DNA of 64,000 nucleotides from DASQMT01 sp963835735 (GCA_963835735.1 CAWIGP010000002.1:1488001-1552000); one strand, 5' to 3'. Numbered from the stretch's first letter, positions 49,931 to 59,013 are shown. A program made the numbers and translations. Notes: generated by a model not told the origin, from the sequence alone.

Positions 49931-51409
49931 TCATGAGACCACGCGTCGCTGCCGCTCGAGCTCTCCGAGCTCGGCGGCGACGGCGAGGAGCCGCTCGACG
50001 TCGGGCGCCTCGGTGCGGAAGTTCACGATGCACGCGCGCAGGCCGAAGCGCCCGTCGATCACCGCGTTGGAGCAGTACACGCGGCCGTCGGCGTGGATCG
50101 CGGTCATGAGGCGCTCGTTGAGCCGATCGAGCACCTCCTCAGTGCCGGCCCAGTCGCGCGGGCGGTAGCGGAAGCAGCAGATCGAAAGGCGCGGCTCGCA
50201 CATGAGCTCGAAGTCGGGGTGGTCGACTACGAGCTCGCCCAGATAGCGGGCGAGCGCCGCGTCGTGGGCGATGCGCCTGCCGTACGCGGCGCGGCCGTGC
50301 GCCAGCAGCGAGACCCAGACCTTCAGCGCGGCGAACCCGCGCGAGAACTGCGGCCCGTGCATCGCGAAGTCGATCCCGTGACGGGCGGCGTCGTCGAGCC
50401 AGATGTAGGACGCGTCGGCGTGGAACGAGTGGCTGAGCCGGCCGAAGTCGCGCAGCAGCACGCAGCCCGCGGACTGCGGGGTGTAGAGCCACTTGTGCGG
50501 GTCGATCGCCAACGAGTCGGCGCGTTCGATCCCGTCCAGCAGCGGCCGCAGCTCGTCGGAGAGCACGGCGGCGCCGCCGTAGGCCGCGTCGACGTGGAGC
50601 CACAGGCCGTGCTGGGCGGCGAGGTCCGCCAGCGCCGGGAGTGGGTCGATCGAGCCGGTCGTCGTCGTGCCGGCCGTCGCGACGAGCGCCAGCGGTCGGA
50701 CGTCGTCGGCTCGGTCGCGCTCGATCGCTGCCGCCAGCGCGTCCGGCCGCATGCGGTGCTCTCCGTCGACCGGCACGGCGCGGACCGCGGCGGCGCCCAG
50801 GCCGAGCATGTCGGCGGCGCGGCGGATGACTACGTGCGCCTCCTCGGAGGCGTAGACGGCGACCGGCCCGTGCTCACGGACGCCGTACTCGCGCACATCG
50901 ACGCCCAGCCGGTCGTCCCGCGCGCACTTCAGCCCGACGAAGTTCGCCATCGCGCCGCCGGTCATGATCATCCCGCCCGCGCCCTCCGGCAGCCCGAACT
51001 GGAGCGCGAGCCAGCGCGCGAGGTGCAGCTCGATCTCCGCCGCGCCGGGGCTGAGCCGGTAGCCGCCGAGGTTCGGGTTGAGCCCGGCGGCGAGCAGCTC
51101 GGCGACCGCGCCGGGCACGGTGCCGGAGCCGACGATATAGGCGAAGAACGCCGGGTGGCCAACGTACAGCGACTGGTCGAACGTCAACTCACGGAGGTGG
51201 CCGACGAGCTCGTCGACGGCGAGCGGCTCGTCCGGTACCGGCAGCGCCACGGCCGGCGCGACGGTGGCGGGGGTGAGCTCGCGAGTGACCGGCAGCGCCG
51301 GCAGGCGCTCGAGCAGCTCGGTCCACAGATCGACGACGCGGGTGGCGAGGTCGTGCGCCTGCTCGGCGCTCCACGCCAGGTCGGTGACGGGGGCGGGCGG
51401 ATTCGGCAT
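49931..51409 (-). CDS. PLP-dependent aromatic-L-amino-acid (group II) decarboxylase
   Basis: 492-aa group II decarboxylase. PLP lysine K306 in DPHKWLYTP, 'GAMANFVGLKCARD' and 'LVATAGTTTTGSIDPLPAL' (cofactor contacts), the stacking His of 'YASEEAHVVIRRAAD' and PLP-Asp in 'LWLHVDAAYGGAAVLS'. Full family length (about 480). Members decarboxylate tryptophan, tyrosine, DOPA or phenylalanine to aromatic amines. Opposite trpB2 in a tail-to-tail arrangement, so linked aromatic metabolism is possible but not shown. ATG 51409; divergent from the MMPL transporter across 96 bp containing an 18-bp palindrome. Confidence 0.9.
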   Translation of the reverse strand: MPNPPAPVTDLAWSAEQAHDLATRVVDLWTELLERLPALPVTRELTPATVAPAVALPVPDEPLAVDELVGHLRELTFDQSLYVGHPAFFAYIVGSGTVPGAVAELLAAGLNPNLGGYRLSPGAAEIELHLARWLALQFGLPEGAGGMIMTGGAMANFVGLKCARDDRLGVDVREYGVREHGPVAVYASEEAHVVIRRAADMLGLGAAAVRAVPVDGEHRMRPDALAAAIERDRADDVRPLALVATAGTTTTGSIDPLPALADLAAQHGLWLHVDAAYGGAAVLSDELRPLLDGIERADSLAIDPHKWLYTPQSAGCVLLRDFGRLSHSFHADASYIWLDDAARHGIDFAMHGPQFSRGFAALKVWVSLLAHGRAAYGRRIAHDAALARYLGELVVDHPDFELMCEPRLSICCFRYRPRDWAGTEEVLDRLNERLMTAIHADGRVYCSNAVIDGRFGLRACIVNFRTEAPDVERLLAVAAELGELERQRRVVS

Positions 51410-51431
51410 CGGCGCACCCTAACCATCCGTA

Positions 51432-51449
51432 CGTGCGGCTAACCGCACG
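51432..51449. promoter_or_regulatory. Palindrome between decarboxylase and MMPL genes
   Basis: CGTGCGGCTAACCGCACG, 7-bp arms with a CTAA centre, 23 nt upstream of the decarboxylase start. The divergent MMPL gene has a -10-like TAAGTT (51493-51498) ending 7 nt before its ATG (possibly leaderless). The palindrome could control both genes. Confidence 0.4.
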
Positions 51450-51505
51450 GCTCTCTTCGGCTAGCCGGTGCGAACTGAGACGGCGCCGTCCTTAAGTTCT
51501 CGCTT

Positions 51506-53695
51506 ATGCGCAAGCTTGCCGCCTGGTGCCACGATCGGCGCCGCACCGTCATCGGCCTGTGGGTCGCCGCCTTCGTGCTGTTCGCAGCTCTCTGGGCAAC
51601 CGCAGCCGGTGAGTTCTCCAACAACTTCCGCCTGCCGGGCACGGAGTCCCAGCGGGCGTATGACCTGCTGAAGGACAAGTTCCCAGAGCAGTCGGGCGAC
51701 ACCGCCAACGTCGTCTTCGCGGTCGACGAGGGGCGCGTGCTCGACGCGAGCCATCGCCCGGCGATCGAACGCGTGGTGGGCGAGATCGAGAAGTCGCCCG
51801 AGGTGCTCGGCGTCGCCGATCCGTTCGCGCGGGGCGCGCCCGTCTCGCAGGACGGCAGGATCACGTTCGCGGAGATCCAGTTCCGTGAGGGCGCCGGCGA
51901 CGTGGACGCCGCCGAGGTCAAGACGATGGCCGAGAACACGCTCGAGCTCGACGGCCGGGACGGGGTCCAGGTCGCGCTCGGCGGCGACATCATCCACTGG
52001 TCGACGGCCGAGACGGGCGGCGCCGGCGAGATCATCGGCATCCTCGTGGCGGCCGTCGTGCTGTTCCTGACGCTCGGCGTGGTCGCGATGGGGCTGCCGC
52101 TCCTGAACGCGCTGTTCGCGTTGGTCGTGAGCCTGAGCCTGATGGCGCTGGTCGGGACGCGTGTGCTCGACGTCGTCGACTGGACGCCGCAGCTCGCGGC
52201 GATGCTGGGGATCGGCGTCGGCATCGACTACGCGCTGCTGCTCCTCAACCGCTTCCGGCTCGAACGCGGGGCGGGGCGCGACACACGCGAGGCGACGCTG
52301 ATATCGATGAACACGGCCGGGCGGGCGGTCCTGTTCGCGGGCATCGTGGTCGTGATCGCGATGCTCGGCATGATCCTGCTCGGCATCTCGTTCCTCTACG
52401 GCCCGGCGATCGGCGCCGCGCTCGCGGTACTGGCCACGATGGTCGCCGCGCTCACGCTGATGCCGGCGATCATGGGCAGCCGGATCGGCCGGCGGATCAA
52501 GCCGGCGGGCAACGGAGCGGCCGGCAGCCCGGACCTGGCCGACCGCGAGACCGGCTTCGCGGCTCGCTGGAGCCACTTCGTGTCGCGCCGGCCGGTGCCC
52601 GTCGCGATCGCCGCGCTGATCGTGCTGCTCGTGCTCGCCTGGCCCGCGACCCACATCCGGCTGGCCACGAGCGACGCCAGCACGTACAAGAAGGACGACA
52701 CGACTCGGGTCGCCTACGACCTGCTGAAGGAGGGCTTCGGCGCCGGCTTCAACGGTCCGCTGCTGCTCGCGATCGAGTTGCCGCAGCCGGGCGACGAGGC
52801 GGCACTGCAGCAGATCGGCGACGCGCTGCGCGGACAGGACGGGATCGCCAATGTGCTGCCGCCCCAGGTCAACGAGGCCGGCGACACGGCGACGATGATC
52901 GCCTACCCGACGACGACGCCGCAGGACGAGCGCACCGATGACACCGTCAAGCAGGCGCGCGACGAGACCCTCCCTCCGATCGAGCAGCAGACCGGCGCCC
53001 AGGTGTCGATGGGCGGCACCACCGCGACAAACCTCGACTTCTCGCAGACGATCCGCGACAAGCTGCCGCTGTTCATCGGCGTCGTGGTCGGGCTGTCGCT
53101 GCTGCTGCTCGGGGTCGTGTTCCGCTCGCTGTTCATCCCGATCAAGGCCGGCATCTTCAACCTGTTGTCGATCGCGGGCGCGTTCGGCGTCGTGACGTTC
53201 GTCTTCCAGGACGGCAACTTCGCCAGCCTGTTCGGCGACGCGAGCGGCCCGATCGACTCGTTCCTGCCGATCCTGGTGTTCGCGGTCGTGTTCGGCCTGT
53301 CGATGGACTATGAGGTGTTCCTCGTCTCGCGCATGCACGAGGAGTGGGTCCACACGAAGGACGCGCACTATGCGGTTCGCCACGGCCTGGCGATGACCGG
53401 GCGCGTGGTCACCGCGGCGGCGATCATCATGATCGCGGTGTTCGGCGCGTTCGCGATCGGCAACGAGCGGGCGCTGGCGATGATGGGCGTCGGCTTTGCC
53501 TCGGCGATCTTCATCGACGCCTTCATCATCCGATTGCTGCTCCTACCGGCCGTCATGCACATCGTCGGTCCGGCGGCGTGGTGGATGCCGGCGTGGCTCG
53601 AGAAGCGCCTCCCGCACCTCCATATCGAGGCCGAGGACGAGGACGAGCCGGAGCCGGAAGCGGACGAGCGCGAGCGCGAACCCGTGGCCACCTGA
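51506..53695 (+). CDS. MMPL/RND-family membrane transporter
   Basis: 729-aa MMPL-family transporter with the family's duplicated layout: one N-terminal helix (VIGLWVAAFVLFAALWATAA), an extracellular loop (to about 170), five helices with 'AAMLGIGVGIDYALLLLNRFR' (the G-I-D-Y proton-relay block near 238), a second helix/loop, and 'VFGLSMDYEVFLVSRMHEEW' near 600, the matching GLSMDY motif. The C-terminal tail is acidic. MMPL proteins export lipids, glycolipids or drugs using proton motive force. ATG 51506. It ends at a 16-bp-stem terminator shared with the convergent TetR gene, which could be its regulator but more likely serves the cupin gene. Confidence 0.9.
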   Translation: MRKLAAWCHDRRRTVIGLWVAAFVLFAALWATAAGEFSNNFRLPGTESQRAYDLLKDKFPEQSGDTANVVFAVDEGRVLDASHRPAIERVVGEIEKSPEVLGVADPFARGAPVSQDGRITFAEIQFREGAGDVDAAEVKTMAENTLELDGRDGVQVALGGDIIHWSTAETGGAGEIIGILVAAVVLFLTLGVVAMGLPLLNALFALVVSLSLMALVGTRVLDVVDWTPQLAAMLGIGVGIDYALLLLNRFRLERGAGRDTREATLISMNTAGRAVLFAGIVVVIAMLGMILLGISFLYGPAIGAALAVLATMVAALTLMPAIMGSRIGRRIKPAGNGAAGSPDLADRETGFAARWSHFVSRRPVPVAIAALIVLLVLAWPATHIRLATSDASTYKKDDTTRVAYDLLKEGFGAGFNGPLLLAIELPQPGDEAALQQIGDALRGQDGIANVLPPQVNEAGDTATMIAYPTTTPQDERTDDTVKQARDETLPPIEQQTGAQVSMGGTTATNLDFSQTIRDKLPLFIGVVVGLSLLLLGVVFRSLFIPIKAGIFNLLSIAGAFGVVTFVFQDGNFASLFGDASGPIDSFLPILVFAVVFGLSMDYEVFLVSRMHEEWVHTKDAHYAVRHGLAMTGRVVTAAAIIMIAVFGAFAIGNERALAMMGVGFASAIFIDAFIIRLLLLPAVMHIVGPAAWWMPAWLEKRLPHLHIEAEDEDEPEPEADEREREPVAT

Positions 53696-53702
53696 CGGGA
53701 CC

Positions 53703-53739
53703 CGAGCGCGTCCGGCGCTAACCGCGCCGGACGCGCTCG
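53703..53739. terminator. Bidirectional terminator between MMPL and TetR genes
   Basis: 16-bp stem (CGAGCGCGTCCGGCGC and its complement) with a 5-nt TAACC loop, located 8 nt after the MMPL stop. It contains the last codons and stop of the convergent TetR gene, so the protein end and terminator are encoded by the same DNA. Confidence 0.75.
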
Positions 53740-54311
53740 AACCCGACCCAGATCACGTTGACCGCCGTCGCGACGACCTGCTCGCGCGGGACGTGGGGGT
53801 GCTCGGCCCACCAGATCGCAAGCCCGCCAAGGCCTGCGCGCATCACCTCGACCGCCATCTCCAGCGCCTCCTGATCGGCTGTTCCCGCGATGTTCGCGGC
53901 GCCCTCCTCGCGCCTCAGCATCGCGGCGAGCGCCACGCGGCCCTGCTCGTGGATCGCCCGGTGGAAGTCGCGCACCGCCGGCACGCCCGTGGGGTCGCGG
54001 AAGTACATCCGGGTCCCGTCGTGATGGGTCTCGACGTATGCGGCCCATGCCGCGATCGCGCGCGGGAATCGCACCTCGGCCGGCTCGTCGGTGAACAGGT
54101 GTTCGCGCCAGACCTCGAGCAGCTCGTCGCGGGTCCGCTCCAGCAGCCGCTGGTAGAGGTCCTGCTTGGACGCGAAGTGGTCGTAGACGACCGGCGCCGA
54201 CACGCCCGATCGGCGCGCGATCTCGTCGATCGAAGCTCCGTCGTAGCCGCGCTCGGCGAACACCTCGGTAGCGGTGGCGACGATCACCTCGCGCCGCTCG
54301 GCGGCGGACAT
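53718..54311 (-). CDS. TetR/AcrR-family regulator
   Basis: TetR-family repressor of about 197 aa. HTH: 'RREVIVATATEVFAERGYDGASIDEIARRSGVSAPVVYDHFASKQDLY'. The C-terminal domain 'VRDFHRAIHEQGRVALAAML' and AVEVMRAGLGGLAIWWAEHP are family-typical. ATG 54311 preferred because the domain starts there; a TTG at 54332 would add seven basic residues. Divergent from the cupin gene, with repeated CCTAACGA and TAGG half-sites in the 50-bp gap, so it probably represses both. Confidence 0.88.
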   Translation of the reverse strand: MSAAERREVIVATATEVFAERGYDGASIDEIARRSGVSAPVVYDHFASKQDLYQRLLERTRDELLEVWREHLFTDEPAEVRFPRAIAAWAAYVETHHDGTRMYFRDPTGVPAVRDFHRAIHEQGRVALAAMLRREEGAANIAGTADQEALEMAVEVMRAGLGGLAIWWAEHPHVPREQVVATAVNVIWVGFERVRRG

Positions 54312-54325
54312 GCGCTTGCGGGCTG

Positions 54326-54375
54326 TTGACAACCTAACGACCCCTAGGTAGCTTCCTAACGATGACTAGGTTAGA
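54326..54375 (+). promoter_or_regulatory. Leaderless promoter of the cupin gene with TetR-type operators
   Basis: -35 TTGACA (54326-54331), 17-nt spacer, -10 TAGCTT (54349-54354), ATG at 54362: transcript and start codon nearly coincide. CCTAACGA occurs at 54333-54340 and 54355-54362, 22 bp apart, each followed by a TAGG half (CCTAACGACCCCTAGG and CCTAACGATGACTAGG), giving two similar imperfect palindromes. Confidence 0.6.
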
Positions 54376-54919
54376 CGCGCTGCCGGCGGCTGAAGGGTGG
54401 GTCGACGATCCCGCGCTGCGACAGCGCATGCGTTTCACGTCCAGCACGGATCCCGACGGTGGCGAGGTGCTGCACGTCGAGGCGTGGGTCGAGCCGGGCG
54501 GCGGCGTGCCCCCGCACGTCCACCCGGTGATCGAGGAGCGCTTCAACGTGCTCGACGGCCGTTGCAGCTTCCTGGCCGGCAAACGGTGGGTCGAGGCAGG
54601 CCCCGGCGAGGAGGTCGTCGTCCCGCCGGGCACGCGGCACGCGTACCGCAACCGCAGTGACGCGCCCACCCACTACCGCTGCGACGTGCGCCCGCCCTCC
54701 TCGCTGCAGGCGTTCCTCGAGGGAGGCGCGGAGATGTCGCGCGCCGGCCTCCTGACCGGCGGCGGAATGATCAAGCCGCACGGGCTGATCCGGGGCGCCA
54801 CGCTCGCCCACCGGCACCGCGACATGGTCACGCTGACGTTCCCGCCGACGCCGCCCGTGTGGTTGCAGCGGCTGCTGTTCCCGCCGCTCGCGGCGCTCGG
54901 CCGGCGGCGCGGCTATTAG
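54362..54919 (+). CDS. Cupin-domain protein
   Basis: 185-aa protein with one cupin: motif 1 'PPHVHPVIEERFNVLDGRCSF' (H-x-H, E; near residues 50-70) and motif 2 'PPGTRHAYRNRSDAP' (His near 94), forming a metal-binding jelly roll. The C-terminal ~60 residues are helical with a possible amphipathic or membrane-associated helix (PPVWLQRLLFPPLAALGRRR). Enzymatic or sensor function cannot be decided. Controlled by a strong, apparently leaderless promoter shared with the divergent TetR gene. Overlaps the end of the opposite-strand amidase gene by 4 bp. Confidence 0.85.
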   Translation: MTRLDALPAAEGWVDDPALRQRMRFTSSTDPDGGEVLHVEAWVEPGGGVPPHVHPVIEERFNVLDGRCSFLAGKRWVEAGPGEEVVVPPGTRHAYRNRSDAPTHYRCDVRPPSSLQAFLEGGAEMSRAGLLTGGGMIKPHGLIRGATLAHRHRDMVTLTFPPTPPVWLQRLLFPPLAALGRRRGY

Positions 54920-56200
54920 AGCCGCGCGCGGTAGCGGCGCATCGTCGCCCGCTGGAAGTCACCGTGCGTGCGGTTGCGCATCGCCGCCACGAGCTCGTGG
55001 TGGTACGGGCTGGAGAGGCTTTCGGCGTGCCCGATCACGTCGCGCGTGCGGATGGCGAAGCGCTCCTTGAGCCAGCGCGTGAGAGCCAGCGACGCGCCGA
55101 GCTGCGCCGGCCGGCCCATCACGTCCGCGTCCGACACCCCGACGTGCTCGATCCCGATCGCCGTGTAGTTGAGCCCGACCGTGTGGCGGCAGCGCCAGCG
55201 CAGCGAGACGAGCTGATGGATCGTGCCGTCGCGCTCGATCACGAAATGCGCGCAGACGCCGGGGCGCTCCCCGAACTCCACGTCGGGCGCGTTGCCGGCG
55301 AACGTATTGAACGCGGAGCTGTACGTCGTCGAGGCGGTGTAGTGCTCGACGATCACCTTCGGGTCGATCAGCCTGGCCTCCGCCTCGCCGTAGTGGCGGC
55401 GCGAGTAGGCACGCATCTGGCGCCGGCGATCGGCGCCGAACGGGATCGGGTCGCGGTCGATCTCCGGCTTGGGCGCGGCCGCGGCGGCGTCCGCCCGCGC
55501 GCGGCGCGACGCGATCGCCAGCACGGCGCGCGCGTGACGCCCGGCGGCGTCGGCGGAGAGCGGGCCCGGCGGGAAGCTCGACGACGAACGCGGTCGTGCC
55601 CGGGTGGCGATGGTTCTGCCACCCGATGGCCGTGCCGTGGTAGGGCGGCAGCCAACGGGCCGGCAGCCCTACGCGGCGGGCGTAGGCGCGTACGGGCGTG
55701 CGGTCCGCGCCGCGCGGCAGCACCACGAGCCGCATGTGCTGGTGGTAGTAGAGCGTGAGGTTCGGGCGGACCTCCGAGATCAGGGCACGCAGCGCGCGCG
55801 TCTCCGGCTCCGACGCGCGCCGGGGGCCTGGGTAGTACGTGTCGAACGGGCGCCCGCCGCCGGCCCAGCGGAACGGGAAGTTACGGTTGAGGTCGACGCC
55901 GCGCGCGTTCTGGCGCGTGCCGGCGCGCACGCCGTCGGGGTTCGCGCGCTCGACCAGCCACAGCTGCACCCCGGCCGGCGGCGCGAGCGCGCGCAGCCGC
56001 CGCACGACGGCGTGGCCCGCGGGCTCGTTCCCGTGGATCGAGCCGACGACCAGCACGCGAACATGCGCGTTGGGATCGCCGACGCGCTGCACGTCGAGCG
56101 GTCGCCCGTCGGCGGATGTCCCGTACGTCTCGGCGCCGGCCGCGGCGGGCGCGAGCAGCGCGAGCAGGATTGCTGCCAGGACGGCGCGCATCGCCGCCAT
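54916..56200 (-). pseudogene. M14-type carboxypeptidase fused to N-acetylmuramoyl-L-alanine amidase (Amidase_2), one frameshift
   Basis: ATG 56200 (or 56191), signal peptide (MRAVLAAILLALLAPAAAGA). The first ~210 residues are an M14 zinc carboxypeptidase: H-x-x-E in 'VGSIHGNEPAGHAVV', 'NPDGVRAGTRQNARGVDLNRNFP', 'YYHQHMRLV' and the catalytic Glu in TTAFVVELPAGP. At GGGCCC (55562-55567) one extra base shifts the frame. The next frame continues 'LSADAAGRHARAVLAIASRRA' into an Amidase_2/PGRP domain with zinc-site motifs 'VIVEHYTAST', 'CRHTVGLNYTAIGIEHVG' and 'TRDVIGHAESL', ending at 54916. The amidase could also be translated alone from GTG 55524. Both domains cut peptidoglycan, so this is a secreted wall hydrolase if intact. 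Confidence 0.75.
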
Positions 56201-56203
56201 CCT

Positions 56204-56224
56204 AAAAGGGGACAGTCCCCGTTT
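56204..56224. promoter_or_regulatory. Near-perfect palindrome between divergent wall-hydrolase and oxidoreductase genes
   Basis: AAAAGGGGAC / GTCCCCGTTT around a single A, one mismatch, filling the 35-bp gap between starts at 56200 and 56236. GGGGACAGTCCCC-type palindromes are known as dispersed elements in several phyla; here the position suits an operator for both genes. Confidence 0.5.
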
Positions 56225-56235
56225 ATGGTTGGGCG

Positions 56236-57360
56236 ATGAGCGTGGTGATCGTCGGCGCCGGGACGTTCGGGGCGTCGCTCGCCTGGTGGCTCGCCCGCGC
56301 CGGGACCGAGGTGACGCTCGTCGACCAGTTCGAGCCCGGCGATCCGCGCGCGACGTCGGGCGGCGAGTCCCGGTTGATCCGCTGCGGCCACGGGGCCGAC
56401 GCCGGCTACACGGCGTCCGCTCGCCGCGCGCGCACGCTCTGGCGGGAGCTCGAGGCCGAGTGCGGCGAGGATCTGCTGGTCGAGTGCGGGCTCGCCTGGT
56501 TCGCCCGCCGCGAGGACGGCGTGGAGGCGCAGAGCGCGGCGACGCTGGCCGCCCAGGGCATCCCCCACGCGCGGCTCGCGCCCGAGGAGGGCGCCGCACT
56601 GTTCCCCAGCTTCGACGCGCGCGGGCTCGCGTTCATCCTGCACGAGCCCGAGGCCGGCGTGCTGCGCGCGCAGCGCGCGGTGCGGGCGCTGGCGCGCATG
56701 GCCGCCGCACACGGCGCCACCGTGCTGCGGGCTCGGGCCGAGCCCGACGCCGGCCGCGTGCGGCTCGCCGACGGGCGCACGCTGGAGGCGGACACGGTCG
56801 TCTGGGCGTGCGGCGCCTGGCTCGGGCGGCTGTTCGCCGAGCACGTCGCGATCCGCTCGACCCGGCAGGAGCTGTTCTTCTTCGACGGCGGCCCGGCGTG
56901 GCGCGCGGCGGGCGTGCCCGCGTACGTCGACTTCGAGGGCGCGATCTACGGCACGCGCGACATCGACGGACTCGGCGTCAAAGCGGCGCCCGACTTCGAC
57001 GGCCCGCTGTTGGAGCCGGACGCCGAGCTGCCGCCGGCGACGGCGGAGGGCGAGGCCGCGGCGCGCGCGTTCCTCGCCCAGCGCTTCCCCGCGCTGGCGC
57101 AGACGAGGCTCGCCGGCTCGAAGACCTGCCGCTACGAGCTCTCGCCGGACGCGCACTTCATCGCCGCTCCCCACCCCGAGCACGCGTCCGTGTGGCTGCT
57201 CGGCGGCGGCTCCGGCCACGGCTTCAAGCACGGCCCCGCGGTGGCCGAGCTGTTCGCGGCCGCGCTCGCCGGCGGCGAGCCGCTGCCGGCCCGCTTCGGG
57301 CTCGTCGAGCGCGGCCCAGCGGGTGCGCTGCGCACGGCGGGCGCGCGGCCGCTCGGCTGA
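56236..57360 (+). CDS. FAD-dependent oxidoreductase (DAO / monomeric sarcosine-oxidase-like)
   Basis: 374-aa DAO-family flavoenzyme. Rossmann motif at the N-terminus 'VVIVGAGTFGASLAWWLARAGTEVTLVDQ' (GxGxxG, E/D at strand end), 'GGESRLIRCGHG' (the S-R-x-x-R segment of sarcosine/N-methyl-amino-acid oxidases), CGAWLGRLF, 'RQELFFFDG' and a C-terminal 'GGGSGHGFKHGPAV' closing the FAD site, a strong signature of the MSOX/SolA group. The covalent-flavin Cys of MSOX is not obvious in the usual place. Likely oxidises an N-methyl or secondary amine. Single gene, followed by the RTX-like protein. Confidence 0.85.
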   Translation: MSVVIVGAGTFGASLAWWLARAGTEVTLVDQFEPGDPRATSGGESRLIRCGHGADAGYTASARRARTLWRELEAECGEDLLVECGLAWFARREDGVEAQSAATLAAQGIPHARLAPEEGAALFPSFDARGLAFILHEPEAGVLRAQRAVRALARMAAAHGATVLRARAEPDAGRVRLADGRTLEADTVVWACGAWLGRLFAEHVAIRSTRQELFFFDGGPAWRAAGVPAYVDFEGAIYGTRDIDGLGVKAAPDFDGPLLEPDAELPPATAEGEAAARAFLAQRFPALAQTRLAGSKTCRYELSPDAHFIAAPHPEHASVWLLGGGSGHGFKHGPAVAELFAAALAGGEPLPARFGLVERGPAGALRTAGARPLG

Positions 57361-57434
57361 TCTGGAATAGATCCACATCAGCGCGGGTCCTTGGGGCTGA
57401 GATGGACCCCTCTCCGCGAAAGGACCCAGCCCAG

Positions 57435-58997
57435 ATGTCACTCCCATCCCGTCGTGCTCGCATCGTGATGCTGGCCGGCGTTGCCACGCTCGGCATCGCC
57501 GGTACCGCGAGCGCGTCGTCGGCCGTGTACACGACCGACACCAACCAGCTCCAGATCACGGTCGACGGCGCTCCCGGCACCGACACCGTCAGCTGTGTAG
57601 GTGGCCTCATCAAGTTCAACGGCGCCGACCCGATGCGCGTTCCCGACGACGGGAGGGGCACGACGGGTTGCGCAGCCCCGGTCAGCCTGAAGGCCGACGA
57701 GCCCGACCTCACGACCGCGACGGCCAACACGCTCGACCTGCGCGGAGTGACGCGCGCCGAGTGGACCGGGCTCGCCACGAGCGCGGCGCCGTTCGCGATC
57801 AACATGGGCGGCGGCAACGACACCGTGTTCGGCACCGAGTTCGGCGACACGATCATCCCCGGCAACAACGACGACGTCGTCAACGGCAACGCGGGCGACG
57901 ACACGCTGGTCTGGAACCCGGGCCAGGCGTCCGACGTGATGAACGGCGGCGACGGCCGCGACACGGTGGTGGACAACGGCGGTGGAGTCGACGAGCAGTT
58001 CGTGATCAAGCCGAAGGACGGCGATCCGACCCGCGTCGACGCGTCGCGCATCAACAACCCGTTCACGCTCGACATCGACGCCGAGAAGCTGCAGATCAAC
58101 GGCAACGGCGGCAACGACAGCATCACCGGCAACCCCGGCGTCGCGGGCCTGATCAAGACCGAGATGACCGGCGGCGACGGCAACGATGCGCTCGTCGGCA
58201 CCGACGGCGACGACGTCCAGCGCGGCGGCGCCGGCATCGACACGATCACCGGCGCCAAGGGCGACGACGACATGGCCGGCGACGACGGCGACGACACGCT
58301 GATCTGGAACCCCGGCGACGGGTCGGACAAGTTCGAGGGCGGCGCGGGCAACGACATCGCCCAGGACAACGGCGGCGCGGCGGCCGAGCACTTCATCGTG
58401 TCGGCCAACGGCCAGCGGGTGACCGCGACGCGCGATAACGGCGCGCCGTTCTTCCTCGACATCGGCACGTCCGAGACGCTCGCCCTCAACACCGCCGCCG
58501 GCGATGACTCCGTCGACGTCAACGGCGGCCTCGGCGCCCTGATCAAGGTCAACGCCAACCTCGGCGACGGCAACGACTCGATCCGGGCCCGCAACGACTC
58601 GGCGCAGGTGATCGACGGCGCCGCCGGCACCGACACCGCGAGGGTCGACAAGACCGATCAGGTCACCAACGTCGAGAAGGTCTCCGGCAAGGGCAAGGCG
58701 AAGGTCGCGTCCAAGAAGCTCGCCATCAAGCGCGGCAAGGCGAAGGTGAAGCTGAGCCTGCCGGCCGGGACGTCGACCTCCAAGGGCACCGTCCGGCTAC
58801 TCCTCGGCGGCAAGCTCGCCGGATCGAAGAAGGTCACGATGGGCGCGGGGAGCAAGACGGTCACCGTCACGCTCAAGAAGAACGCCCTCTCGAAGGCCAA
58901 GGGCAAGAACCGCAAGATGACCGTGCGCGTCAGCCTGACCGACGCGGCGGGCGTCAAGGTGAAGTTCCAGAAGCAGCTCAAGGTCGCAAGGGGCTGA
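57435..58997 (+). CDS. Secreted RTX-like (hemolysin-type Ca-binding repeat) protein
   Basis: 520-aa exported protein. ATG 57435 with GAAAGGA about 10 nt upstream; signal peptide 'RRARIVMLAGVATLGIAGTASA'. From about residue 115 to 420 it has irregular RTX-type nonapeptides: MGGGNDTVFG, 'NGNAGDDTLVW', MNGGDGRDTVVD, GNGGNDSITG, TGGDGNDALVG, 'AGDDGDDTLIW'. These form calcium-binding beta-roll turns. The last ~95 residues are a Lys-rich beta-sandwich (KKLAIKRGKAKVKLSLPAG, 'GSKTVTVTLKKNAL') similar in role to the basic C-termini of the other secreted proteins here. No catalytic domain seen. A 14-bp terminator follows. Confidence 0.82.
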   Translation: MSLPSRRARIVMLAGVATLGIAGTASASSAVYTTDTNQLQITVDGAPGTDTVSCVGGLIKFNGADPMRVPDDGRGTTGCAAPVSLKADEPDLTTATANTLDLRGVTRAEWTGLATSAAPFAINMGGGNDTVFGTEFGDTIIPGNNDDVVNGNAGDDTLVWNPGQASDVMNGGDGRDTVVDNGGGVDEQFVIKPKDGDPTRVDASRINNPFTLDIDAEKLQINGNGGNDSITGNPGVAGLIKTEMTGGDGNDALVGTDGDDVQRGGAGIDTITGAKGDDDMAGDDGDDTLIWNPGDGSDKFEGGAGNDIAQDNGGAAAEHFIVSANGQRVTATRDNGAPFFLDIGTSETLALNTAAGDDSVDVNGGLGALIKVNANLGDGNDSIRARNDSAQVIDGAAGTDTARVDKTDQVTNVEKVSGKGKAKVASKKLAIKRGKAKVKLSLPAGTSTSKGTVRLLLGGKLAGSKKVTMGAGSKTVTVTLKKNALSKAKGKNRKMTVRVSLTDAAGVKVKFQKQLKVARG

Positions 58998-59013
58998 GGC
59001 CCTAGCGCGCTGA

